Assembly (NCBI GenBank): GCA_964528755.1
Contig: CAZGWN010000010.1
Location: 1-55,697 of the forward strand
From: Raineyella sp964528755
GTDB taxonomy: Bacteria > Actinomycetota > Actinomycetes > Propionibacteriales > Propionibacteriaceae
DNA length: 55,697 bases
Direction: 5' to 3'
Shown piece after piece: positions 17,420-25,150 of the stretch. The notes beneath the pieces were generated by a model. The model ran no database searches. It saw only the letters and a list, made by a program, of their open reading frames with translations, and was not told the origin of the DNA. Made by a program: the position numbers and the translations under genes. Positions within the stretch are counted from its first letter, which is position 1. Every line of letters starts with the position of its first letter.

Positions 17420-18763
17420 ATGAAGTACCGCAAGCTCGCGCGATCGCTCACTGCTGGCGTCGCCGCCCTCACTCTCGCCGGCACGCTCGCCGCGTGCTCG
17501 TCGCCATCGGAGGAGGCCGGTGGATCCGGTCGGGTCTACTACCTCAACTTCAAGCCGGAGCAGGCCGACGACTGGAAGAACCTGGCGGCTCAGTACACCC
17601 AGGAGACCGGCGTCGAGGTGACCGTCGAGACGGCCGCCTCCGGCACCTACGAGACCACCCTGAAGTCGGAGATGGCCAAGTCCGAGGCTCCCACCCTGTT
17701 CCAGGTCAACGGGCCGGTCGGGTTGGCCACCTGGAAGGACTACGCCGCCGACCTCACCGACACCGCCATCTACACCGATCTCAACGACCCGAGCATCGCG
17801 CTGACCAGCGACGACGGCGGCCAGGTGCTGGCCGTTCCCTACGCGATGGAGACCTACGGGATCATCTACAACGATGCGCTGCTGGAGAAGTACTTCGCGC
17901 TGCCCGACGCCGCGGTGACCTCGGTGGACCAGATCACCGGCTTCGACACCCTGGCCGCCGTCGCCGAGGGGATCCAGGCGAACAAGGACGCCCTCGGCGT
18001 CGAGGGCGCCTTCACCTCGGCCGGCTTCGACTCCTCGTCGGACTGGCGCTTCAAGACCCACCTGGCCAACGTGCCGCTGTACTACCAGTTCACGGCCGAC
18101 GGAGTGACCGGGCAGCCGGCCACCGTCACCGACCAGTACCTGGACGGCTACCAGCGCATCTTCGATCTCTACATCGAGAACTCCACCACTGATCCCTCTC
18201 TGCTGTCGAGCAAGACGGTCGACGACGCCAACTCCGAGTTCGCCCTCGGCAAGGCCGTCTTCTACCAGAACGGCACCTGGGCCTACAACGATGTCAAGGG
18301 CCAGCAGGTCGCCGACGACGACCTGGGGATGCTGCCGATCTACATCGGTGCCGACGGCGAGGAGAATCAGGGTCTGTGCACCGGGTCGGAGAACTACTGG
18401 GTGATCAACAACCAGGCCTCCGAGGCCGACCAGCAGGCCACCACGGACTTCCTGGAATGGGTGATCACCTCCGACACCGGCCGGGACGCCCTGGCCAACA
18501 CGATGGGCTTCGTGACCCCGTTCAGCACCTTCGACGACTACCGGTCCACCAACCCGCTGGTGCTGGCGGACGCGGCCTACCAGGAGGCCGGCCGGACGCC
18601 GGTGACCTGGAACTTCACCGCGATGCCGTCGGAGGAGTGGAAGAACGGCGTCGGGCAGGCGCTGCTGCAATACGCCCAGGGCACCGGTGACTGGGAGGCC
18701 GTCCGCACGGCCTTCGTCGACAACTGGGCCACCGAGTACGAGCTGGCGCACGCCAACGCCTGA
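17420..18763 (+). CDS. Sugar ABC transporter substrate-binding lipoprotein
   Basis: Extracellular solute-binding protein family 1, 447 residues. It has a lipoprotein signal peptide (MKYRKLARSLTAGVAALTLA) and lipobox LAAC, followed by a mature part starting SSPSEEAGGSG. Internal segments TLFQVNGPVG, VPYAMETYGIIYNDALLEKY and FYQNGTWAY are typical of maltose/multi-sugar binding proteins. The ATG at 17420 follows GGAGGAAGG. It captures the sugar for the two permeases downstream. A stable hairpin after its stop probably raises its level over the permeases. The ligand, likely an alpha-glucoside given the neighbouring enzyme, is inferred. Confidence 0.93.
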   Translation: MKYRKLARSLTAGVAALTLAGTLAACSSPSEEAGGSGRVYYLNFKPEQADDWKNLAAQYTQETGVEVTVETAASGTYETTLKSEMAKSEAPTLFQVNGPVGLATWKDYAADLTDTAIYTDLNDPSIALTSDDGGQVLAVPYAMETYGIIYNDALLEKYFALPDAAVTSVDQITGFDTLAAVAEGIQANKDALGVEGAFTSAGFDSSSDWRFKTHLANVPLYYQFTADGVTGQPATVTDQYLDGYQRIFDLYIENSTTDPSLLSSKTVDDANSEFALGKAVFYQNGTWAYNDVKGQQVADDDLGMLPIYIGADGEENQGLCTGSENYWVINNQASEADQQATTDFLEWVITSDTGRDALANTMGFVTPFSTFDDYRSTNPLVLADAAYQEAGRTPVTWNFTAMPSEEWKNGVGQALLQYAQGTGDWEAVRTAFVDNWATEYELAHANA

Positions 18764-18776
18764 CCCCCCACGGAGG

Positions 18777-18814
18777 ACGGTGCGGGGGCCCACCCACCGG
18801 GGCTCCCGCACCGT
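18777..18814 (+). terminator. Intra-operon hairpin after the binding-protein gene
   Basis: A perfect ten-base inverted repeat (ACGGTGCGGG at 18777-18786, complement at 18805-18814) extends to about 15 pairs with a GGCCC/GGGCT inner stem. It sits 13 bases after the binding-protein stop and 25 before the first permease. There is no T tract. It more likely attenuates transcription or protects the upstream mRNA than fully terminates. Confidence 0.6.
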
Positions 18815-18839
18815 TCCCGGCCAGCGAAGGAAAACCCGC

Positions 18840-19682
18840 ATGAGAAAATCTCTCCGCAACTGGGGTTGGCTGTTCACCGGGCCGACACTCGCCGCCTTCA
18901 TGATCGGTTTCGTCATCCCCTTCGTCATGGGCGTCTACCTGTCCTTCACGAAGTTCACCACCGTCACCAGGGCCAGCTGGGTCGGGCTGGAGAATTACCG
19001 GCGGATCTTCGGCGACGGCGTCTTCCTGCATTCACTGTGGTACACGGCGGCCTTCACCGTGGTCACCACGGTGATCATCAATGTCGCCGCCTTCGCGGTC
19101 GCCTACATGCTGGTGAAGACCTTCCGGGGCACCAATCTCTTCCGGTCGGTCTTCTTCATGCCCAACCTCATCGGCGGCATCGTGCTCGGCTACATCTGGC
19201 TGCTGCTGCTCAACGGCCTGCTGGGCCTGTGGGCACGCTCGATCACCTTCTCCGAGACGTACGGCTTCTGGGGCATGGTCGCCCTGTTGTGCTGGCAACA
19301 GATCGGCTACATGATGGTGATCTACATCGCCGGACTGCAGTCCATCCCCGGCGACGTCCTCGAGGCGGCCCAGGTCGACGGAGCCTCCAACCGTACGATC
19401 CTGTGGCAGGTGATCGTGCCGCTGGTGATGCCCTCCATCACGGTGTGCACCTTCCTGACCCTGACCAATGGCTTCAAGATGTTCGACCAGAACCTCGCAC
19501 TCACCAACGGAGCCCCGTCGAGGCTGTCGGAGCTGTTGGCGCTCAATATCTACAACACGTTCTACGGGCGACCCGGATTCGAGGGCGTCGGTCAGGCCAA
19601 GGCTGTCGTCTTCCTGCTCATCGTGGCCTCCATCGCCCTGCTGCAGAACTGGTTCACACGCAGTCGGGAGTCCAAGGCATGA
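18840..19682 (+). CDS. Sugar ABC transporter permease (MalF type)
   Basis: Inner-membrane permease of 280 residues with six helices. It starts MRKSLRNWGWLFTGPTLAAF after GAAGGA. The EAA loop that contacts the ATPase reads LEAAQVDGASNRTILWQVIVP (around residues 177-197). It pairs with the MalG-type permease that follows with a four-base overlap. No ATPase gene is in the cluster, so a shared multi-sugar ATPase (MsiK/UgpC type) encoded elsewhere is expected. Confidence 0.93.
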   Translation: MRKSLRNWGWLFTGPTLAAFMIGFVIPFVMGVYLSFTKFTTVTRASWVGLENYRRIFGDGVFLHSLWYTAAFTVVTTVIINVAAFAVAYMLVKTFRGTNLFRSVFFMPNLIGGIVLGYIWLLLLNGLLGLWARSITFSETYGFWGMVALLCWQQIGYMMVIYIAGLQSIPGDVLEAAQVDGASNRTILWQVIVPLVMPSITVCTFLTLTNGFKMFDQNLALTNGAPSRLSELLALNIYNTFYGRPGFEGVGQAKAVVFLLIVASIALLQNWFTRSRESKA

Positions 19683-20512
19683 CCGAGACACGTCGTCCGT
19701 GGTTCTGGACCGGATTCTTCGCCCTGGTGTCGCTGGCGTACCTGTATCCGATCGCCCTGGTGGTGATCAACTCCTTCAAGGACAAGGTCTTCATCTCCAG
19801 CAACCCCTTCTCCCTGCCCACCGCGGAGACCTTCGTCGGCTGGGACAACTACATCCGCGGCGTCCAGCAGACCGGCTTCTTCGCCTCCTTCGGCTGGTCG
19901 TTGGTGATCACCATCGGGTCGGCGGCCCTGATCCTGCTGTGCACCTCGATGTGTGCGTGGTGGATCGTACGCATGGACAACACCTTCGCCCGTACGCTCT
20001 ACACCTCCTTCCTGTTCAATCTGGTCGTCCCCTTCCAGATGGTGATGTTCACCCTGTCGTGGTTCACCGATGCCCTCCGTCTGGGCACCCCCTTCGGGCT
20101 GTGGATCATCTATCTGGGATTCGGCGCCGGATTGGCGGTGTTCATCTTCACCGGTTTCGTGACATCGATTCCGGTGGAGCTGGAGGAGGCCGCCGTGATG
20201 GACGGCTGCGGCCCGGTGCAGACCTTCTTCCGGGTGATCCTGCCGGTGATGAAGCCCGCGGTGATCACCGTCGGCATCCTCGAGGTGATGTGGTTGTGGA
20301 ACGACTATCTGCTGCCCTACCTGACCCTGGACCTGAAGAGGTACAAGACCATCCCGATCGCCGTCCAGTACCTCAAGGGCGGGTACGGTTCGGTGGACAT
20401 GGGCGCCATGATGGGGGTGCTGGTGCTGGCCATGATCCCCGTCATCGTGTTCTACCTGGCCTGCCAGCGCCACATCATCCGCGGCGTGGTCGCGGGTGCG
20501 GTCAAGGGCTGA
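19679..20512 (+). CDS. Sugar ABC transporter permease (MalG type)
   Basis: Second permease of the importer, 277 residues, six helices, starting MTETRRPWFWTGFFALVSLAY. The EAA loop reads ELEEAAVMDGCGPVQTFFRVILP, and the C-terminal part carries the MWLWNDYLLPYLTL segment usual for carbohydrate-importer permeases. Its ATG overlaps the stop of the first permease (ATGA). The gene is followed after 20 bases by the LacI regulator. Confidence 0.93.
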   Translation: MTETRRPWFWTGFFALVSLAYLYPIALVVINSFKDKVFISSNPFSLPTAETFVGWDNYIRGVQQTGFFASFGWSLVITIGSAALILLCTSMCAWWIVRMDNTFARTLYTSFLFNLVVPFQMVMFTLSWFTDALRLGTPFGLWIIYLGFGAGLAVFIFTGFVTSIPVELEEAAVMDGCGPVQTFFRVILPVMKPAVITVGILEVMWLWNDYLLPYLTLDLKRYKTIPIAVQYLKGGYGSVDMGAMMGVLVLAMIPVIVFYLACQRHIIRGVVAGAVKG

Positions 20513-20532
20513 GCGAACAGGAGGATCCGGAG

Positions 20533-21597
20533 GTGGCAGGCATCACGATCAAGGAGCTCGCCGAGCGTTGCGGCGTCGCGGTCAGCACCGTGTCGCGCGC
20601 CATGAACGACCGCTCCGACGTCAACCCCGCCACCCGGGCGCGCATTCTGGCCGCGGCACGGGAGTACGGCTACGTGCCCAACACCAGCGCGCGCAGTCTG
20701 AAGATCTCCTCCACCCGGGCGATCGCGGTGATCATCCAGGGCGAGACCAGTCCGTTGTTGGTCCAGGTGCTCGGTCTGCTGGAGACCACGCTCGGCGAGC
20801 AGGGCTACGACGTCATGCTCTCCCACATCTCCGACCGGTCCGCCCACGCCGGCACGGTGGAGCGGATCGTCTACGAGCGGAAGTTCGGGGGCGTCATCTT
20901 CCTGGGCCGCTACGGCGACCGGGCCCGCGGGAATGCCCCTGAGCTCAGCCGCAGCCTGGCCCGCATCGAGGTGCCGCTGGTCTTCTGCACCACCGCCGAC
21001 TTCTCCGGCTCCCCGTCGCTGCACTCCTCGGTGTCGGTGGACGACTATTCCGGCAGCTACGAGCTCACCCGCCGCCTGCTCGATCTGGGCCATCGCAGGA
21101 TCGCCTTCGGCGGTGGCGGCGGCGAGTACGACCGGCAGCACGCGTGGGCGCTGCGGTTCTCCGGATACCGCAGCGCCCTGGAGGATGCCGGACTGGAGGT
21201 CGATCCGTCGCTGGTGATCCCGTCGGTGTCGCCCGACCAGCTCTACACCATGGCCAACGGTCACGAATCCACCCGTGCCTGGCTCGCCGCCGGTCCCCCC
21301 GACTTCACCGCGATCATGGGCATGTGCGATGCGGTGGCGATCGGCATCGGGCGGGCCTTGCACGAAGCCGGCCTCGGCGTGCCGGCCGACTGTTCGCTGA
21401 CCGGCTTCGACGGGCTGGACATCGCGCGCTACTGCATCCCCAGCCTGACCACCGTACGCCAACCGCTGGAGGACATCGCCCGGGCCACCGCCCGGGTGCT
21501 GCTCAGCGCGGTCTCCCAGCCCGGCCATGCCACCGAGCAGCTGTGGATCCGTGGTGAGCTGGTCGAGGCCGAGTCGACCGCCCCACCACGCCACTAG
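20533..21597 (+). CDS. LacI family transcriptional regulator
   Basis: 354 residues. The N-terminal LacI helix-turn-helix reads ITIKELAERCGVAVSTVSRAMN, followed by the hinge helix region with NTSARSLK. The periplasmic-binding-like effector domain includes TRRLLDLGHRRIAFGGGGG and SLTGFDGLDIARYCIPSLTTV. GTG at 20533 is preceded by AGGAGG at nine bases. It is the last gene of the sugar cluster and the obvious candidate to bind the two matching palindromes at 16583 and 17360. The effector is probably a sugar derived from the substrate. Confidence 0.93.
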   Translation: MAGITIKELAERCGVAVSTVSRAMNDRSDVNPATRARILAAAREYGYVPNTSARSLKISSTRAIAVIIQGETSPLLVQVLGLLETTLGEQGYDVMLSHISDRSAHAGTVERIVYERKFGGVIFLGRYGDRARGNAPELSRSLARIEVPLVFCTTADFSGSPSLHSSVSVDDYSGSYELTRRLLDLGHRRIAFGGGGGEYDRQHAWALRFSGYRSALEDAGLEVDPSLVIPSVSPDQLYTMANGHESTRAWLAAGPPDFTAIMGMCDAVAIGIGRALHEAGLGVPADCSLTGFDGLDIARYCIPSLTTVRQPLEDIARATARVLLSAVSQPGHATEQLWIRGELVEAESTAPPRH

Positions 21598-21600
21598 GGT

Positions 21601-22233
21601 TCAGCGCTCCTCGCCGGAGCGGGGCCGGCCCGGCCCACGCGGCGGAGCCACATCTTTGGGCATCCGTCCCGCCCGGCGCAGCGCCTCGCGCAGTTGAGCT
21701 CCACCACGTTCTCCTCCTCCAGCCGGGACAGGGCACCCTCCACCATGCTCACCGCTCCCTCGACGATCTTCTCGCGGGCCGCGATGATGGCCCCGGCATG
21801 CTGGCGCTGCAGCATGGCCTGGGCAATCTCGTCGGAGACCGCATCGGTCACCCCGCGCAGGGTCTCCTCGCCCTCCTCGGCCCGGGCGTCGTACGGGTGG
21901 GACATCGCCACATGGCCCAGCGCCTACCCGGACGAAGTCCTCGTAGTCCTCGGCCTTGGCGGTGTCGGCAACCTGCCAGACGACGATGGCGGCGATGTTG
22001 ATCGGGTTGCCGGCGGCGTCGTTGACCTTCACCTCGTTGGTCTCGAAGTTGCGCACTCGCACCGAGACCCGTTTGCGGGTGGCCAGCGGGACGGTCACCA
22101 CCAGCCCGGTGGGACGTACGGTCCCGATGTAGCGGCCGAAGAACTGCACCACACGGGTGGTGCCGGGTGCGATCACGGCGAAGCAGGGGATCACCAGGAT
22201 GCCGAGCAGCAGCAATGATATCTTTTTTCCCAC
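21601..22233 (-). pseudogene. Degraded SPFH/band 7 protein gene
   Basis: The first about 100 codons give a normal SPFH protein: N-terminal membrane helix (KKISLLLLGILVIPCFAVIAP) then FGRYIGTVRPTGLVVTVPLATRK and ADTAKAEDYEDFV. From there the frame reads nonsense, while the frame 21594-21911 continues the protein with MSHPYDARAEEGEETLRG, SDEIAQAMLQRQHAGAIIAAREK and EGALSRLEEENVVEL. Family members carry more residues at AKAE, before MSHPYD and between SDEIAQ and AMLQRQ, so several deletions and at least one frameshift have occurred. After ENVVEL the original frame resumes as LREALRRAGRMPKD, which looks like the tail of the small Arc-type protein often encoded after SPFH genes. Confidence 0.75.
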
Positions 22234-22260
22234 GATGGTTCCCGGGGCGCCGTGGGCATC

Positions 22261-22956
22261 TCACACGGAGGCGTGCTCGTGCGGCCGCGGGAACGACACA
22301 CGGCCGAGCAGTCGGTCGATCATGACATACAGGTAGCCGACGGCCATGAGGACGACGGTCAGGCCGATCAGCCACGCCGCCACCCCGCCGACGCCGAGCC
22401 GGTCGACGTCCAGGAACGGATACGGGTAGGCCTGGCCGGGGCCGAAGTCGCCACCGAACCCGTGCCAGGTGAACGCGAACACGGCGTAGGCATAGGGGAT
22501 CAGCACCCACAATGGCGGGTCGTACCAGCGCAGCCGGCCCTTCGGGACGAACAGCAGCCAGTCCCCGATGGTCAGGCACGGAGTGATGATGTGGACGAGG
22601 TTGTCGGTGACGGTGAACGGTGTGTATCCACTCCCCTGGGTGAAGGTCTGCGGCACGAGCACCACCAGGTAGATGAGCATGGTCACGGTGATCGCCATCA
22701 TGACGGCGGCGCCGAACCGCGGCGACGGCGACGACCACCCGCGCGGGCCGTCGGCACGCAGATCACGAACCGTGCGGAGGACCAGCAGCACCGCCCACAC
22801 CAGACACAGGATGTTGCTCTGCGTCGTGAAGAAGAGCAGCTGCACCACCTGCGGGCCGTCGCCGAACAGCCCCGAGAGCCGTGCGATCCCGATCGCGATG
22901 AGTATGGTCATGGCGAGCCGGTAGCCGAGGGCGACCCTGCGGTAAGGAAGGTACAC
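22261..22956 (-). CDS. Pr6Pr-type six-helix membrane protein
   Basis: 231 residues with about six membrane helices; helix-adjacent motifs LLFFTTQSNILCLVWAVLL, PFTVTDNLVHIITPCLTIGDW and PLWVLIPYAYAVFAFTWHGFG match the Pr6Pr family (related to FAR-17a/AIG1-like membrane proteins). Function unknown; a lipid- or retinal-like hydrophobic substrate has been supposed for relatives. Start is GTG at 22956 with only a weak GAGG upstream. A palindrome sits immediately before it. Confidence 0.75.
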   Translation of the reverse strand: MYLPYRRVALGYRLAMTILIAIGIARLSGLFGDGPQVVQLLFFTTQSNILCLVWAVLLVLRTVRDLRADGPRGWSSPSPRFGAAVMMAITVTMLIYLVVLVPQTFTQGSGYTPFTVTDNLVHIITPCLTIGDWLLFVPKGRLRWYDPPLWVLIPYAYAVFAFTWHGFGGDFGPGQAYPYPFLDVDRLGVGGVAAWLIGLTVVLMAVGYLYVMIDRLLGRVSFPRPHEHASV

Positions 22957-22960
22957 GCCT

Positions 22961-22978
22961 CGATACTAAGATGTATCG
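22961..22978. promoter_or_regulatory. Palindrome upstream of the Pr6Pr gene
   Basis: CGATAC-taagat-GTATCG is a perfect six-base inverted repeat with a six-base AT-rich spacer, five bases before the GTG start. Its form suits a TetR- or MarR-like dimer. No matching regulator gene is adjacent. Confidence 0.35.
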
Positions 22979-23088
22979 GCCGGACGCGATCACCGTCGTC
23001 GACAACGAGAAACGTGTGTCACGGCAGGGCAGTGGGACAGCAAAGTGGCCCAACCGATGCGGAGCCGGGCCACGTCGTGGGGTGTCGT

Positions 23089-23211
23089 TCAGTGCAGATC
23101 GAAGCGATCCAGTTCGGTGACCTTGGCCCAGGCGGCAACGAAGTCCGTGACGAACTGCTCCTTGGTATCAACGGCAGCATAGACCTCGGCGACAGCGCGC
23201 AACTCGGATGA
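23089..23211 (-). pseudogene. katG: katG 3' remnant (last 40 codons of catalase-peroxidase)
   Basis: Reading the minus strand gives SELRAVAEVYAAVDTKEQF, then VTDFVAAWAKVTELDRFDLH and a stop at 23089. This is the conserved end of KatG, where SxLRAxxEVY and FVxDFVAAWxKVxxLDRFD are near-invariant. An in-frame TGA lies directly upstream (23212-23214) and no further KatG sequence follows. The break point therefore falls just before this segment, at the left edge of the island. The main part of the gene has been lost. Confidence 0.88.
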
Positions 23212-23250
23212 TCATCGGTCCGTCGTGGTCGCAGGGCAGACGAACATTGG

Positions 23251-23718
23251 GTGGACCTGATGCGAGAATCTTCAAACAATCGGGCGATCACGAAGCGGTT
23301 GATCCGCGAAGCCAAGAAGATCCGCTCTGCGCAACCGGAAACCGCTCTTCGTAGTGCCGTCACCGACGAACGCGGCCCGGTCGTATGCGTCTCAACCTTC
23401 CGTGCTCTGACTATGACCGAGATCGAAGACGCGATCGAGCGCTATCGTGCTGGCGAAAAGATCATGGCGATCGCAGCCCGGCTCGGCGCGCCTCGTGCCC
23501 GACTACGTCGCGAGTTCCTGGCGCGTGGGATCACCTCAAAGCGGACCCCACTCACGGAGGAGCAAGTGGAAGGAGCCGCGGAGCTCTATCGCGGTGGTCG
23601 GTCACTGGCGGCGGTCGGCACAGAGCTCGGGGTTACCGGCATGACCATTCGCCGCTATCTGGCTGAACGCGGCGTAACTATCCGCCCACGGAAAGGGTGG
23701 GAGAATCACTCGCGGTGA
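23251..23718 (+). CDS. Small protein with two helix-turn-helix repeats
   Basis: 155 residues. Two similar segments are visible: MTEIEDAIERYRAGEKIMAIAARLGAPR (about 55-82) and LTEEQVEGAAELYRGGRSL followed by AAVGTELGVTGMTIRRYL (about 100-137). Each has the spacing of a resolvase-type helix-turn-helix, and the end RPRKGW is like the tails of DNA-binding proteins of mobile elements. No catalytic recombinase domain is present. It may regulate the island or be a recombinase-derived fragment. Start is GTG 23251 or ATG 23260. Confidence 0.6.
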   Translation: MDLMRESSNNRAITKRLIREAKKIRSAQPETALRSAVTDERGPVVCVSTFRALTMTEIEDAIERYRAGEKIMAIAARLGAPRARLRREFLARGITSKRTPLTEEQVEGAAELYRGGRSLAAVGTELGVTGMTIRRYLAERGVTIRPRKGWENHSR

Positions 23719-23785
23719 CATGCGAGTCGGTCAATGGCACTCGTCCGCTCGGATTAGCCCCTGCGGCTCGGACGTCACGTCCGAG

Positions 23786-25150
23786 TTACCAGTAGATCGC
23801 TACGAGGTCAACGTCGAGCAGTCGTGGCGCATACTCGCCCAGATCCTTCGGCGCATTCGAATTGGCCTGTGCAAGTGAGCTCGATGGTGGGAAGAACGAC
23901 AGTCCAGCTTCCTCTCGAGCGGTGGTGCGGAGTGCCAAGGCTCGCGCCGGAGCGACTTCGCCGCCAACCATCGCGAGCACCCGCTTGGTCAGCAGCGAGA
24001 AAGCACTGGTCTGATCCGACACGCTCGCCGATCGCGTCTTCAACTCGGCGATGCTCAGGGCGACGAGTGTCTCCTGTTCGGGCGTCAGCGTTGCGTCGAG
24101 ATCGTTCAGTACTGCCGAGATGTAGCGAGTAAGGGCATTCGCCAACTTCGACTCCGGGCTGTCCGCGCCGTCTGAGGCAGCAGGTTTGCCGAATGGCACA
24201 TGGCCAGCGGCGTTGGTCTGGTCGATGAAGTTTGGCGCCACCTCAGTGAACAGGTCGGCGAGCTTGACGGGCGTCCAGGAGTCGTGCAGGCCAGGTCGCG
24301 AGATGCGAGCGAAGACAGTGAACTCGGCATCCGAGAACAGCACACGGCGGAGGTCCTTCCAGTAGGCCTCCTGCTCGGTGACTCCAACGATCTCCAGCGG
24401 TCGAGTCTTTAGTTCGATCCCTTCGATCAGCCCGTTGTGGACGATGTACTCGGTGCCACCGATCTCGGCTACGACGTAGTCAACCGCCGTCGCACGGATC
24501 GGCACAAGTCCAGCAAGTAGTCGCTGCAGGATCTTGTTGATCGGCCGGACTTCCTGGAGCGTGGCCAGACCACCCCCGGCAGCGAACATTCCCGGATAGT
24601 CCTCCGACATCGCGGTGAACTCAGAGACCATCGTTCCTAGGTGGAAGACGGGATCGGCACCGAGACGAACACGAAACTCGACGAGTTTGCCTCGCTGCAG
24701 TTCGTTTGTCGTGGCAATCTTCGACAGGTTGTCGGTCTTCTTGAGTCCGTCGATGTCTTTGGCAGGACTGTTCACCTCGACCGGCTCGATGATACGCAGT
24801 CCGTCGATCTCGTGGAGGTCGCGGAACCGGGACTGGACGGTGGCTTTACGCGAAGTCTGGATGGTACTGCTGTTGGTGGTCTGGTACCGGGAGGTGATCT
24901 GAGCCTTGGCGATGAAGCCGGGACTGGCTCCTGCCGTCGCGTCGATAGACGCTTCGCTGCCTTCGCTGGCCTGCTCCGACTTCGAATCGGTGATCTCACC
25001 CTTCTGCGAGGAGAGCAGGCTCAGCAGGCTGACCTCGTCAAGGTAGATAAACTCACGCAGATCCGGGCGAGTGGGATCGGCGGTCGTCTGGTGCGGTACG
25101 ACTCGTTCTTTGATCCCGAACAGGCGACGCCACCACGTTCTCTTGCTCAT
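23786..25150 (-). CDS. DUF6414-like protein coupled to AAA+ ATPase
   Basis: 454 residues, no membrane segment or signal peptide, no known catalytic motif. After a basic start (MSKRTWWRRLFGIKERVV) comes LREFIYLDEVSLLSLLSSQKG and a Ser/Thr/Gln-rich stretch (about 50-105). A mixed alpha/beta body follows, with segments such as LVEFRVRLGADPVFHLGTM and DYVVAEIGGTEYIV. The LREFIYLDE/LLSSQKGEITDS start matches my recollection of the family called DUF6414; a profile search is needed to confirm. Its ATG overlaps the stop of the ATPase gene by four bases (ATGA), so the two products are made together and probably act together. Confidence 0.65.
   Translation of the reverse strand: MSKRTWWRRLFGIKERVVPHQTTADPTRPDLREFIYLDEVSLLSLLSSQKGEITDSKSEQASEGSEASIDATAGASPGFIAKAQITSRYQTTNSSTIQTSRKATVQSRFRDLHEIDGLRIIEPVEVNSPAKDIDGLKKTDNLSKIATTNELQRGKLVEFRVRLGADPVFHLGTMVSEFTAMSEDYPGMFAAGGGLATLQEVRPINKILQRLLAGLVPIRATAVDYVVAEIGGTEYIVHNGLIEGIELKTRPLEIVGVTEQEAYWKDLRRVLFSDAEFTVFARISRPGLHDSWTPVKLADLFTEVAPNFIDQTNAAGHVPFGKPAASDGADSPESKLANALTRYISAVLNDLDATLTPEQETLVALSIAELKTRSASVSDQTSAFSLLTKRVLAMVGGEVAPARALALRTTAREEAGLSFFPPSSSLAQANSNAPKDLGEYAPRLLDVDLVAIYW

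Noticed and set aside
22957..23250. Left attachment-site copy of the ssrA 3' end
   Set aside because: No run resembling CGATTCCCCGCACCTCCACC could be found by eye; a computed search is needed.
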